Positions 17,904 through 27,118 of a stretch of DNA of 64,000 bases are shown in pieces (the stretch's first letter is position 1; each line of letters begins with the position of its first letter). The notes under the pieces were generated by a model. It saw only the letters and a list, made by a program, of their open reading frames with translations. It had not been told where the DNA came from and did not search any database. Location of the stretch: positions 17,189 to 81,188 of the forward strand of contig JACESI010000012.1 in NCBI GenBank assembly GCA_013911885.1, in the 5' to 3' direction. The translations under genes were made by a program, and so were the position numbers. The stretch comes from Hyphomicrobiales bacterium. GTDB taxonomy: Bacteria; Pseudomonadota; Alphaproteobacteria; Rhizobiales; JACESI01.

Positions 17904-19184
17904 TTAGCGATAGAAATACTCCACGAGGAAGAGCGGGATAGATGGCACATAAGTGCATATCATGAGCACAGCGAGAAGCACGGCGATGAAATAGATATTC
18001 ACTTTGGTGACTTCCCAGATATTGGCGCGCGCAATCGCACAGGCCGTAATCAGTACACTCGCAACCGGCGGGGTCTGCTGTCCGATGGCAAGATTGAGCG
18101 TGACGACAAGCCCGAAATGCACCGGATCGATACCGGCCGCAACAATGAGCGGAATGACAATCGGTACCACCAGAATGATCGCGGCGGCGGAGTGCAGAAA
18201 GAAGCCGATGATCAGGAACAGGAAATTCAGGATCAGAAGGATCAGCCATTTGTTGCTGGTCAGGTCCAGGATACCGGCTGCGAGTTCCTGCGGGATCTGG
18301 GCGCGGGTCAGAAACCCGCCCATGAGAACCGACGCCGCGACCAGAAGCATGACGACCGCCGTCTGCATGCCGCCATCAAGCATGGCGCGCTTGAGGTGCT
18401 TGAAGTCGATCTGATTGTACCAAAACCCGACGGCGAGTGCCGCGACGACGGCCAGGCCCGCACCTTCGGTGGCCGTAACGAAGCCGCCGAAAATACCGCC
18501 GAGAATGATGAAGGGCAGGGTGAATGCCGGAAGCGCGTCAATGAAGGTCTCCCGCACGCGCTTGAAATTGAAGGCCTCTTCTACCGGCAGGTTGTATTTT
18601 ACCGCAAAGCCATAGGCGACGGCCATCAGCCCCGCCGCGCCCATCAGCCCGGGAATGATACCGGCAACGAACAACTGCTCGACCGAGGTGTTGGCAGCTG
18701 TCGCATAAAGGATCATCGGGATCGACGGAGGGATGATGATTGCAAGCGATGCCGAGGACGAGGTGACTGCCGCGGCTAGAGGCCCCGAGTAACCGCGCTT
18801 CTTCATCTGCGGAATGAGGATCGATCCCATGGCGGCCACATCTGCCACCGCCGAGCCGGAAATTTCTGCAAAGAAGAGCGAAACACCGATATTGACCATG
18901 GCAAGGCCGCCACGCACGAAGCCGATCAGCGCGGATACGAAATTGATCAAACGGTCCGTGACGCCGCCCGCATTCATGATCGCGCCCGCCAGCACGAACA
19001 TCGGAATGGCAATGAGCGAGAATTTTGTCGAGCCGTCATACATATCGAGCGCGACGGAGACGAGGCTGTTCACGCCTTCAAAACCAACCAGACCGATGAC
19101 GCCCGCAATGGCAAGGGCGACGGCGATCGGCACATTCAGGCAGATCAGAGCAACCATTACTAAAAAGATGAACAAAATCAACAT
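17904..19184 (-). CDS. dctM: TRAP transporter large permease subunit (DctM family)
   Basis: A 426-residue integral membrane protein with about 12 hydrophobic segments that carries the substrate and sodium pathway of a TRAP transporter. The start MLILFIFLVM lies two bases after the small subunit gene's stop; the longer upstream frame would overlap dctQ and is rejected. Typical DctM text includes SVALDMYDGSTKFSLIAIPMF and SGSAVADVAAMGSILIPQM. The substrate is likely a small organic acid. It works with DctQ and the binding protein encoded upstream. Confidence 0.95.
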   Translation of the reverse strand: MLILFIFLVMVALICLNVPIAVALAIAGVIGLVGFEGVNSLVSVALDMYDGSTKFSLIAIPMFVLAGAIMNAGGVTDRLINFVSALIGFVRGGLAMVNIGVSLFFAEISGSAVADVAAMGSILIPQMKKRGYSGPLAAAVTSSSASLAIIIPPSIPMILYATAANTSVEQLFVAGIIPGLMGAAGLMAVAYGFAVKYNLPVEEAFNFKRVRETFIDALPAFTLPFIILGGIFGGFVTATEGAGLAVVAALAVGFWYNQIDFKHLKRAMLDGGMQTAVVMLLVAASVLMGGFLTRAQIPQELAAGILDLTSNKWLILLILNFLFLIIGFFLHSAAAIILVVPIVIPLIVAAGIDPVHFGLVVTLNLAIGQQTPPVASVLITACAIARANIWEVTKVNIYFIAVLLAVLMICTYVPSIPLFLVEYFYR

Positions 19185-19186
19185 AG

Positions 19187-19732
19187 TTAAGAAGCCTCCC
19201 CGGCTTTCTTGAGTTCTGTTTCGACTTCTTCCTCGATGTCGGCATGTTCGAGCGAAATGCCTGCCGCGGTTTTGCGCCAGTAATCGGGAAGACTGAGAAT
19301 GCTGCATGCAATGAAAAGCGCGCCGCCAATTGGAATGATCGCCTGTGTCACTTGGATTGGAAGCCAGGTGAGAGACACGAGAACCTCGCCTTCGAGGACC
19401 TGAAGCACCTTCAGGCCGGCCCATGTCATGATGGCGAAAAAAACGATTGTGCTGATTTCGGCAATCGCGACACCGACCATGCGCATCGGCATCGGAATGG
19501 AAAGAAGGGCGGCATCAAACCCGATATGACGCCGCTTCAAGGCTGCAAGACCCGCGCCGAAATAGGTGATCCAGGCGAGGAGCACCGAGGCTATTTCGTC
19601 GTACCAGGAAAGTGAATTGCCGACAATGCGATAGGTAACGCCAACAATCACCACGACCGTGAGCAGGACCATGAAGAAAATCACCAGCCATTCAAGGAGG
19701 TGTGCCAAGATATAATAGATCGACCTGAGCAT
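19187..19732 (-). CDS. dctQ: TRAP transporter small permease subunit (DctQ family)
   Basis: A 181-residue protein with four predicted membrane spans and the DctQ hallmark SWYDEIASVLLAWITYFGA. It pairs with DctM to scaffold binding-protein docking. The C-terminal 35 residues are unusually acidic (EHADIEEEVETE) and cytoplasmic. It begins 220 bases after dctP, the one wide gap in this operon, and that gap contains a strong hairpin. Confidence 0.93.
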   Translation of the reverse strand: MLRSIYYILAHLLEWLVIFFMVLLTVVVIVGVTYRIVGNSLSWYDEIASVLLAWITYFGAGLAALKRRHIGFDAALLSIPMPMRMVGVAIAEISTIVFFAIMTWAGLKVLQVLEGEVLVSLTWLPIQVTQAIIPIGGALFIACSILSLPDYWRKTAAGISLEHADIEEEVETELKKAGEAS

Positions 19733-19824
19733 GAAAATTCCGATTTTGTTCTATGGAGCCGATGAATGATGGTGATCGAAAAAACTGACCAACGAGGAGG
19801 TTGAGTGAAGCCCGCTAACAGCTT

Positions 19825-19849
19825 GCCCGCCACCGCAGCGGTGGCGGGC
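19825..19849 (-). promoter_or_regulatory. Strong hairpin between dctP and dctQ
   Basis: A perfect 12-base inverted repeat, GCCCGCCACCGC and its complement, is separated by a single base. On the minus strand (the direction of transcription) no T-run follows, so it is unlikely to be an efficient intrinsic terminator. It may stabilise the dctP message or reduce expression of the membrane subunits. Confidence 0.55.
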
Positions 19850-19951
19850 ATTTTGCCGGACCCGTCACCGCAGACGGCGTTTCGGGCCTTGGAAGTTCCG
19901 GATTTCGTCAGACGGACCTTTGGTCAGAAGGGCGAACCCGGCTAGCCTGTA

Positions 19952-20932
19952 TCAGGAACCTTCTGCCAGTCCTCTAACTTTCGCAATCAGGTCCGCGCCA
20001 CCGTCGACAGTCTTGGAAAACTCGTCATAGATCGGCTTTGAGGCTTCGACGAAAGCCGCGTTATCGGCTTCATTCACCTGAACGCCGGCGGCCTTGATCA
20101 CGTCAAGAAGCTCGCTCTCGAGCTTGGCGGCCGTGGTGTAGACAAAGTCGCGGGTGTCCGTGCCGCATTTTTCAAGAGCGCCGCGCACATCTTCCGGCAG
20201 TTTTGCATATTCACTATCGGAAACAAGGATATAGGCCGGTGTATAGACGTGATTGGTAACAGAGAGATATTTCTGCACTTCCTGGAATTTCGCGGAAGCG
20301 ATCTGAGCATAGGGGTTTTCCTGGCCGTCGATCACCCCGGTCTGTAGGGCGGTAAAGACTTCCGAAAACGCCATGGGGGTCGGGTTCGCGCCGTAAAGCT
20401 GGAACATTTTCAGGCGCCATTCGCCCTTCGGCGTTCTGAGCTTGATGCCTGCCAGATCGGATGGCTTGTTGATCGGTCGCAGGTTGTTGGTGATGTTGCG
20501 AAAGCCGTTTTCCATATAACCGATGATCCGGTAGCCCTTGTCTTCGGCAGCTTTGTTGAAAGTATCGCCAAGTTCAGCCTGAACCCGCTTCATGTGCTCG
20601 CGGTCCTTGATGATATAGGGCATCTCGAAAACACCGAAGCTCGGCGAGACCGAAGACATGACGGAAGAAGGCAGGGCAAAAGTGATCTGGCCGAGCTTCA
20701 GCTTCTGCAACAGCTCCTTGTCATCGCCGAGCTGGGATGATCCGAAGGCCTGAACTTCTGCCTTGTCGCCGAGCGCGGCGTTCGAGCAGCGGGCGAATTC
20801 GTTGACGCTGGCTTCAAACAGCGACCCCGGATTGCCGACATGGCCGAATTTCAGAATGAGCTTTTCCGCGTGCGCCTGCGTCACGAGGAAGGCGGCCGAT
20901 GCAGCCCCGAGTAGTATCGATTTCAATTTCAT
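19952..20932 (-). CDS. dctP: TRAP transporter periplasmic substrate-binding protein (DctP family)
   Basis: A 326-residue secreted protein with signal peptide (SILLGAASAAFLVTQAHA) followed by a DctP fold. It includes IKLRTPKGEWRLKMFQLYGA, the conserved Arg region that contacts the carboxylate of organic-acid ligands, and EVFTALQTGVIDGQENP. GGGAGG abuts the first ATG but lies six bases before the second, so the second (20932) is chosen. The gene lies 43 bases after the aminotransferase gene, in the same direction. The ligand is not known; glycolate, glycerate or another 2-hydroxy acid would suit the neighbours. Confidence 0.93.
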   Translation of the reverse strand: MKLKSILLGAASAAFLVTQAHAEKLILKFGHVGNPGSLFEASVNEFARCSNAALGDKAEVQAFGSSQLGDDKELLQKLKLGQITFALPSSVMSSVSPSFGVFEMPYIIKDREHMKRVQAELGDTFNKAAEDKGYRIIGYMENGFRNITNNLRPINKPSDLAGIKLRTPKGEWRLKMFQLYGANPTPMAFSEVFTALQTGVIDGQENPYAQIASAKFQEVQKYLSVTNHVYTPAYILVSDSEYAKLPEDVRGALEKCGTDTRDFVYTTAAKLESELLDVIKAAGVQVNEADNAAFVEASKPIYDEFSKTVDGGADLIAKVRGLAEGS

Positions 20933-20980
20933 GGTCATCCTCCCAGATGTTTTTTTGATTTAAGTTTTTCCAATCGCCAT

Positions 20981-22153
20981 TCACGCCGTTTCGGCCAGTT
21001 TAAGGTGTTCCAAAGCGGCCAGAACGCCGCCGGCCTGATGGGGCACACCAGACTTTGCAAGGCCCAATTCCACGCCGGAAAGGGTCGCCATCAGCATCAA
21101 ATCATTAAAATCGCCCAGATGTCCAATCCGAAATACGCGGTCGGCGATCTTCGAGAGGCCGTTGCCGAGGGATATATTATAGTGTTTCAGCGTTGTTGCC
21201 CGAAATGCGTCGGCGCTGTGTCCCTCCGGCATCATCACGGCTGTGAGGACACCGCTTTCCTCACCCTGCTTCGCGCAGAGAACCTCCAGCCCCCAGGCGC
21301 GAACGGCTGCCCGTGTCGCCTGTCCGTGGCGCTGATGGCGGGCAAAAACATTGTCGAGCCCTTCCTCGAACAGCATATCAAGCGCCTCGTTGAGGCCGAA
21401 GACGAGATTGGTTGCAGGGGTATAGGGAAAATAGCCCGTGCTGTTCGGTCCGATCATTTCCGCCCAGTCCCAATAGGAACGCTGTAAACCGGCGGTTTTG
21501 CTGGCATGGAGCGCTTTTTCGCTCACCGCGTTGAAGGACAGGCCCGGCGGCACCATCAGGCCCTTTTGCGAACCTGAAATCGTGACATCCACGCCCCATT
21601 CGTCATGGCGATAATCGAGTGATGCAAGGCCGGAAATGGTATCGACCATGAGAAGTGCGGGGTGGTTCGCCTGGTCAATCGCCTTGCGAACAGCGGACAC
21701 CGAGGAAACCGAGCCTGTGGAGGTTTCATTATGGACAATACAAACCGCCTTGATCGTGTGGCTTTTGTCTTCGGCAAGGCGTGCGCCGATCTGCTCGGCA
21801 TCTGCGCCGCCGCGCCAGTCACCGGCAATGAATTCAGGTTTGATACCAATCTTCTCAGCGAGCTTTTTCCACAGGCTTGCGAAATGGCCGGTCTCATACA
21901 TGAGGACATGATCGCCCGGTGACAGCGTGTTAACGAGCGCTGCTTCCCATGCGCCGGTTCCCGACGACGGATACATAAAGACATGCGAACGGGTGTTGAA
22001 CACCCGCTTCAAACCCTCGAGCGCCTTGCCGCCGACTTTTCCGAAATCGGGTCCTCGATGATCAATCGTCTGCATGGAAATGGCCCGCAGAACCCGGTCG
22101 GGCGCGGAACTCGGGCCGGGAATTTGAAGAAAATGACGTCCGGCATGCCTCAT
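20981..22153 (-). CDS. sgaA: Class V aminotransferase, serine-glyoxylate / alanine-glyoxylate type
   Basis: A 390-residue PLP enzyme. The N-terminus MRHAGRHFLQIPGP is typical of serine-glyoxylate aminotransferases; the PLP lysine is in SGSQKGLMVPPGL and the PLP-binding Asp in MVDTISGLASL. The reaction expected is glyoxylate plus serine (or alanine, aspartate) giving glycine plus the 2-oxo acid. The ATG at 22153 has GGAAG five bases upstream and fits family N-termini; a GTG eight codons upstream is possible. It heads the minus-strand operon with the TRAP transporter and is divergent from the hydroxyacid dehydrogenase gene, suggesting glyoxylate is the shared intermediate. The closely related aspartate-glyoxylate enzyme BhcA is an alternative, but no bhcBCD genes are here. 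Confidence 0.85.
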   Translation of the reverse strand: MRHAGRHFLQIPGPSSAPDRVLRAISMQTIDHRGPDFGKVGGKALEGLKRVFNTRSHVFMYPSSGTGAWEAALVNTLSPGDHVLMYETGHFASLWKKLAEKIGIKPEFIAGDWRGGADAEQIGARLAEDKSHTIKAVCIVHNETSTGSVSSVSAVRKAIDQANHPALLMVDTISGLASLDYRHDEWGVDVTISGSQKGLMVPPGLSFNAVSEKALHASKTAGLQRSYWDWAEMIGPNSTGYFPYTPATNLVFGLNEALDMLFEEGLDNVFARHQRHGQATRAAVRAWGLEVLCAKQGEESGVLTAVMMPEGHSADAFRATTLKHYNISLGNGLSKIADRVFRIGHLGDFNDLMLMATLSGVELGLAKSGVPHQAGGVLAALEHLKLAETA

Positions 22154-22183
22154 GGTATCTTCCGGGATCGCTCCCACCTCTTG

Positions 22184-22334
22184 CTGTATTCAAATCCGTT
22201 ATGCGAAAACTTCTCCGCGGTCGTTTACCGCTCCGTTCTCAACCATGGTTCATAGACGCTGTAAAATTATCTGCTTCGGCACCAAAGCCATTGTCTTTGC
22301 GCTATCCGTTGTGCATATTTAATTTTGAATACAG
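22184..22334. promoter_or_regulatory. Divergent promoter region with two mirrored copies of an 11-base operator candidate
   Basis: CTGTATTCAAA (22184-22194) and its exact reverse complement TTTGAATACAG (22324-22334) flank the intergenic region. Read in the direction of transcription, each gene has TTTGAATACAG 31 to 40 bases before its start codon. The GntR/FadR regulator encoded downstream is the natural candidate ligand. This is seen in the sequence; binding is inference. Confidence 0.55.
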
Positions 22335-22373
22335 AATGCAGTCAAGCGGAATCTTGTTCTTGAAGAGGCAGGG

Positions 22374-25325
22374 ATGACAAAACCGGACATTATCCAGGGT
22401 ATCAGACCGGGCCTGGAACGGCGGTTGCGAAAGGAAATCCGCGGCGATGTCCTGTTCGATCCGTTCAGTCGCGGGCGCTATGCGACCGATGCATCGATCT
22501 ATCAGATGATGCCGGTTGGCGTCGTCGTCCCCGACCATGAGGATGATGTGGCAGCGGCTCTCACCATCGCCCGGGAAGAGGGTGTGCCAATCCTCGCGCG
22601 CGGCGGCGGCACATCCCAGTGCGGCCAGACGGTGAACCATGCGCTGGTCATGGACAATTCGAAAAAATTCAACAAGATCATCGAACTCGACATTGAAAAC
22701 CAGCGCTGCGTGGTCGAGCCCGGCATTGTTCTTGATGAATTAAACCGGCTCCTGAAACCACACGGCCTTTGGTATCCGATTGATGTCTCGACCGCCTCGC
22801 GCGCCACGATTGGCGGCATGGCGGGCAACAATTCAAGCGGCGGGCGGTCGCTGCGCTATGGCAAGATGCGCGACAATGTGCTGTCGATTGATGCGTATAT
22901 GGCTGATGGAGCCAAAGCGCATTTCGGTCCCGTGACAGCAGCCGACATCACCGAAAACGGCGCGCAATCGGCGCTTTTTCAGTCGCTCCTTCAACTCGGC
23001 GCTCGCGAGGCTGAGGAAATCGCCCGCTGCTTCCCGCGTGTTCAGCGCCGTGTCGGCGGCTACAATATCGACGCCTTGGTGCCCTCGAACATGCCGAACA
23101 ATCTCGCCCACCTCCTTGTTGGCTCTGAGGGAACGCTCGCCTATTCGACCGCAATCGAACTCAAGCTCTGGCCGCTGCCGGGGCGCAAGGTGCTTGGCGT
23201 CTGTCATTTCCCGACATTCTACCAGGCGATGGAAGCGCCGCAGCATATCGTCAAACTCGGCCCGCAGGCGGTTGAGCTTGTCGATGCGACCATGATCGGT
23301 CTCGCCCGTGATATTCCGTTATTCCGCCGCACGATGGAGGAATTCGTCGAAGGCGCGCCGGAAGCGCTGCTCCTCGTCGAGTTTTCCGAGGAAAGCCAGC
23401 CAGAGAATCTTGAGAAACTCGAAGCGCTTGCCGATACCATGTCCGATCTTGGTTTTTCCTGGCAGGGCATCGGGCGCAGCTGGGGCGGCGTGGTCAATGT
23501 TCTCGACCCGAGGCTTCAGGGGGATATTGCCGAGGTGCGCAAATCCGGCCTCAATATCATGATGTCGATGAAGACCGAGGGAAAGCCGATTTCCTTCGTC
23601 GAGGATTGTGCAGTCGAGCTTCCCGACCTTGCCGATTACACGGATCGCCTTACGAAGATTTTTCACGACCATGGCACACGCGGCACCTGGTATGCGCATG
23701 CCTCGGTCGGATGTCTGCATGTTCGCCCGGTTCTCAACATGAAACTCGACAAGGACGTCGCGACAATGCGCGCAATTGCCGAACAGTGTTTCGACATGGT
23801 CCGCGAATACAAGGGCTCGCATTCGGGTGAACATGGCGACGGGATCGTGCGGTCGGAATTTCATGAAAAGATGTTCGGCCGGCGCATGGTCGAAAGCTTT
23901 AGTGAGGTGAAGCGGCACTTCGATCCGTCTGGTCTGTTCAATCCGGGCAAGATCGTCGATTCACCGAAAATGGATGATCGAAGCCTGTTCCGTTTCGGGC
24001 CGGACTACCCCACTGTGGATCTCAAAACCGCGCTCGATTGGTCTGCCTGGCCGGGGGGAGCCGGTGGTTTGCAGGGCGCTGTCGAGATGTGCAACAACAA
24101 TGGTGCCTGCCGCAAGCTCAAGGGCGGCGTCATGTGCCCGTCCTACCGCGTTACGCGCAATGAGCGCGACCTGACGCGCGGGCGGGCGAACACGCTGCGC
24201 CTCGCGCTTTCAGGGCAATTGGGGAGGGACGCCTTCACCTCTGATGAGATGATGGAGACGATGAAGCTCTGCGTTGCCTGCAAGGGGTGCAAGCGCGAAT
24301 GCCCGACCGGTGTCGACATGGCGCGCATGAAGATCGAGGTCGCTGCCGCGCGGGCAAGGAAATACGGGCTTGGCCTTCATGAAAAACTTGTCGGCTATTT
24401 GCCGCGCTATGCGCCCGTCGCCTCGGCGCTCGCGTTTTTCATGAACCTGCGCAACAGTGTGCCGGGTGTTGCGGGCCTTCTCGAAAAGCCGACAGGCTTT
24501 ACCGCGAAACGCGCGCTGCCGCACTGGAGCAATCGGCCTTTCCGGGACAGCGAGTTTGCCGATACCGCAACACCGGATGTCGTGCTCTTCGCTGACACGT
24601 TCAACCGCTATTTCGAGCCGGAGAACCTGCGCGCGGCGAACCGTGTTCTCAGGGCAGGCAAGAAAAAAGTCGCTATCGCCCGCCCCGCTTCGGGTGCTGC
24701 CAGCGGAGGACGACCGCTTTGCTGCGGGCGGACCTATCTCTCCGTGGGGCTCGTTGAGGAAGCACGAGCCGAGGCCAGGCGGCTTGTCGAAGCGCTGCTT
24801 CCTTATGCCGAAAACAACATTCCGATCGTCGGTCTCGAGCCGAGCTGCCTCTTGAGTCTGCGCGATGAACTGCCCGCCCTGCTGCCGGGCGAGGCGTCGG
24901 CGACTGTCGCGAAAATGGCGAAAATGTTTGAGGAATATGTGGCTGAGGCAACCGAGGCTGGCAGTCTGACGCTCAAACTCGGATCGCCTGCCGAAAGGAT
25001 CCTGCTGCACGGCCATTGCCATCAAAAGGCGATGGGGGTTATCTCGAGTGTGGAGAAGACGCTGGCGCTTCTGCCGGATACAGCGGTGAGCCTGATCGAG
25101 ACGAGCTGCTGCGGCATGGCGGGAGCTTTCGGTTACGGCGTTGAAACCCATGAAACGTCGCTCAATATGGCGGAACTCGATCTCTTGCCAGCGGTCAGAA
25201 CCGCCGATAGTGCAACGCTTGTCGTGGCCGACGGTACATCCTGCCGCCATCAGATTGCCGATGGTGCCGGAAGACAGGCGCTTCACGTTGCGCGGGTTCT
25301 GGATATCGCGCTGCAAAAGGAGTAA
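22374..25325 (+). CDS. FAD-linked oxidase / Fe-S fused D-2-hydroxyacid dehydrogenase (YdiJ/GlcD-GlcF type)
   Basis: A 983-residue fusion. Residues about 40-270 form an FAD_binding_4 domain (ILARGGGTSQCGQTVNHALV, ASRATIGGMAGNNSSGGRS). Residues about 280-540 are the GlcD-like C-terminal domain, ending in YKGSHSGEHGDGIVRSEF and LFNPGKIVD. A ferredoxin-like part has CNNNGACRK and CVACKGCKRECPTGVDM, and two CCG-type segments lie at LEPSCLL/HCHQKAM and TSCCGMAGAFGY. Family members oxidise glycolate, D-lactate or D-2-hydroxyglutarate and feed electrons to the respiratory chain. Divergence from a glyoxylate aminotransferase supports a substrate giving glyoxylate or a similar 2-oxo acid. The GntR gene starts nine bases downstream. 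Confidence 0.9.
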   Translation: MTKPDIIQGIRPGLERRLRKEIRGDVLFDPFSRGRYATDASIYQMMPVGVVVPDHEDDVAAALTIAREEGVPILARGGGTSQCGQTVNHALVMDNSKKFNKIIELDIENQRCVVEPGIVLDELNRLLKPHGLWYPIDVSTASRATIGGMAGNNSSGGRSLRYGKMRDNVLSIDAYMADGAKAHFGPVTAADITENGAQSALFQSLLQLGAREAEEIARCFPRVQRRVGGYNIDALVPSNMPNNLAHLLVGSEGTLAYSTAIELKLWPLPGRKVLGVCHFPTFYQAMEAPQHIVKLGPQAVELVDATMIGLARDIPLFRRTMEEFVEGAPEALLLVEFSEESQPENLEKLEALADTMSDLGFSWQGIGRSWGGVVNVLDPRLQGDIAEVRKSGLNIMMSMKTEGKPISFVEDCAVELPDLADYTDRLTKIFHDHGTRGTWYAHASVGCLHVRPVLNMKLDKDVATMRAIAEQCFDMVREYKGSHSGEHGDGIVRSEFHEKMFGRRMVESFSEVKRHFDPSGLFNPGKIVDSPKMDDRSLFRFGPDYPTVDLKTALDWSAWPGGAGGLQGAVEMCNNNGACRKLKGGVMCPSYRVTRNERDLTRGRANTLRLALSGQLGRDAFTSDEMMETMKLCVACKGCKRECPTGVDMARMKIEVAAARARKYGLGLHEKLVGYLPRYAPVASALAFFMNLRNSVPGVAGLLEKPTGFTAKRALPHWSNRPFRDSEFADTATPDVVLFADTFNRYFEPENLRAANRVLRAGKKKVAIARPASGAASGGRPLCCGRTYLSVGLVEEARAEARRLVEALLPYAENNIPIVGLEPSCLLSLRDELPALLPGEASATVAKMAKMFEEYVAEATEAGSLTLKLGSPAERILLHGHCHQKAMGVISSVEKTLALLPDTAVSLIETSCCGMAGAFGYGVETHETSLNMAELDLLPAVRTADSATLVVADGTSCRHQIADGAGRQALHVARVLDIALQKE

Positions 25326-25334
25326 TCTTTTCTC

Positions 25335-26075
25335 ATGAATGTCCACGAATCCATCAAGATGATATCGCGAAAGTCGCTTCACGAAGAGCTCGTGGATCGG
25401 CTGCGCGATCTGATCGTCGAGGGCGTGCTTGAGCCGGGCAGCAAATTCCCGGAAAAAGCGCTGTGCCTGAAATATGGTGTCTCCCGCACGCCGATGCGCG
25501 AAGCGTTGAAAGTGCTTGCCGGCGACGGGCTGATCGTTCTTGAACCCAACCGCGGTGCGTGGGTGAGCCAGATAACGCTTGCGGAAATGTCGGAAGTCTT
25601 CCCCGTTCTTTCGGCATTAGAGGCGCTTGCCGGCGAACTTGCCTGCGAGCTGATCACCGATGCGGAACTGGCAGAGGTGCGTTCGCTGCATGAGGAGATG
25701 CGCCGACATTATGAGCATGATAACCTGAAGGGTTATTTCCGCGTCAATCAGGCAATTCATGAAGCGATCATCAGCGCCGCACGCAACACCACCCTTGCCA
25801 TTCAGCATCGCATGCTCGCCGTCAGGGCGCGCCGTGCGCGATATGTTGCCAATATCTCGCAGGAGCGCTGGCAGCAGGCGCTCTGCGAACATGACGAAAT
25901 CATTCTCGCTCTTGAAGCCCGCGACGGTGCGCGCCTTGGCTTGCATCTAAAGCAGCATATGCGCAAAAAATTCGAGGCTATCCGCTGCCGTTTCGAAGAG
26001 ATGGACAGTACTTCCCGAACGTTGCCGCGCGCCCTGAGCGCCCCGTCGACGAGGCACGTTGACCGGAACCGTTGA
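25335..26075 (+). CDS. GntR family transcriptional regulator, FadR/FCD subfamily
   Basis: A 246-residue DNA-binding protein. The N-terminal winged helix is LHEELVDRLRDLIVEGVLEPG ... VSRTPMREALKVLAGDGLI. The C-terminal FCD domain has candidate metal ligands NQAIHE, CEHDEI and HLKQHM, which in this subfamily bind a metal that coordinates carboxylate effectors. It is cotranscribed with the dehydrogenase gene, so it probably controls the divergent hydroxyacid/TRAP promoters in response to an organic acid. The mirrored TTTGAATACAG sites between the divergent genes are candidate operators. Confidence 0.93.
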   Translation: MNVHESIKMISRKSLHEELVDRLRDLIVEGVLEPGSKFPEKALCLKYGVSRTPMREALKVLAGDGLIVLEPNRGAWVSQITLAEMSEVFPVLSALEALAGELACELITDAELAEVRSLHEEMRRHYEHDNLKGYFRVNQAIHEAIISAARNTTLAIQHRMLAVRARRARYVANISQERWQQALCEHDEIILALEARDGARLGLHLKQHMRKKFEAIRCRFEEMDSTSRTLPRALSAPSTRHVDRNR

Positions 26076-26177
26076 TCAATATCAATGCGCCCGCCGGGCT
26101 TTGCGTCACATTCATCGCATCAATTCCAAAATCTTGAGCCGGAAACCTCACTGAGAGAGTTCTGGAGGAGCGTTGCG

Positions 26178-27017
26178 ATGACTTACAAAACAATTATCGT
26201 TTGTTTTACAAACGAGGAAACAGCAAAACGCCTGACATTGGCCGCCGCGGCCATGGCGCGCAAATTCGATGCGCATCTGATCGGCATTCACACGCGGCAG
26301 TCCTTCACGATGTTTCCAGGCGCGATGCCCTATTCGACGGTGGAAATATCGCAGGCCTTTGAGGAGTCACAGCGCGAGATATCGGCCCGGATCGAGAAAA
26401 TTTTCCGCGAACACACGAGGGTTGAGGAGTTTGTCAGCGAATGGCGCTCGGTTGTCTCGCTCTTTACCGATATAGGCAAGCGTCTTGCCGAGGATGCGCG
26501 CTGCGCGGATCTCGTCATTATCGGTCAGCCCGCGCAGGGGGACCAGGATGAAACCGGAATGTTTGAGCGCGAACTGATCGAGGCCTGCGGGCGACCGGTT
26601 CTCGTGATTCCGCATTCCGGCGAGTTCGAGGAAATCGGCAACAATCCACTGATCGCGTGGAGCACGACGCGCGAGGCGACGCGCGCGGTTCATGATGCCC
26701 TTCCTTTTTTGCAGAAAGCTGAGAAAACCACGCTCTTCTGGGTTGAAAAGGCGCGTTCGCAACCGAGCCTTTACGCCGATACCGGGCACGAAATGGCAGC
26801 CGCCCTCGACCGTCAGGGGATCAAGGTAACCGTCGGTCGCCAGATCAGGACGGACATTCCGATTGGCGATGAAATCCTGAACGAGGCCGCGCGCCTCGGC
26901 TCAGATCTGCTCATCGCCGGGGCCTATGGCCACACCCGTGTCTATGATTTCCTGATCGGTGCCACGACACCGCATTTGATGCGTCACATGACAGTGCCTG
27001 TACTCCTTTCTGGTTAA
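26178..27017 (+). CDS. Universal stress protein (two tandem UspA domains)
   Basis: A 279-residue cytoplasmic protein starting at the ATG preceded by GGAGGAG; an upstream in-frame start would add 31 unlikely residues. Domain 1 is about residues 1-145. Domain 2 ends with IAGAYGHTRVYDFLIGATT, the G-x2-G-x(9)-G nucleotide-binding motif; a matching motif is weaker in domain 1 (VIIGQPAQGDQDETGMFER). Such double-domain proteins are widespread in Hyphomicrobiales; the task is unclear. It is probably its own transcription unit, 102 bases after the GntR gene. Confidence 0.88.
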   Translation: MTYKTIIVCFTNEETAKRLTLAAAAMARKFDAHLIGIHTRQSFTMFPGAMPYSTVEISQAFEESQREISARIEKIFREHTRVEEFVSEWRSVVSLFTDIGKRLAEDARCADLVIIGQPAQGDQDETGMFERELIEACGRPVLVIPHSGEFEEIGNNPLIAWSTTREATRAVHDALPFLQKAEKTTLFWVEKARSQPSLYADTGHEMAAALDRQGIKVTVGRQIRTDIPIGDEILNEAARLGSDLLIAGAYGHTRVYDFLIGATTPHLMRHMTVPVLLSG

Positions 27018-27118
27018 GTTGATAGAAAGGTCAACGCAGCATTAGAAAGGCAGCGTTTTTATCTCTATATTTACCAATCATGCGCGACATTGCATCGACT
27101 TATTTTGGAGATATGCGC

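Noticed and set aside
20981..22153. Aminotransferase considered as BhcA of the beta-hydroxyaspartate cycle
   Set aside because: The other cycle genes (bhcB, bhcC, bhcD) and the IclR regulator are absent from the neighbourhood; the regulator here is GntR type.
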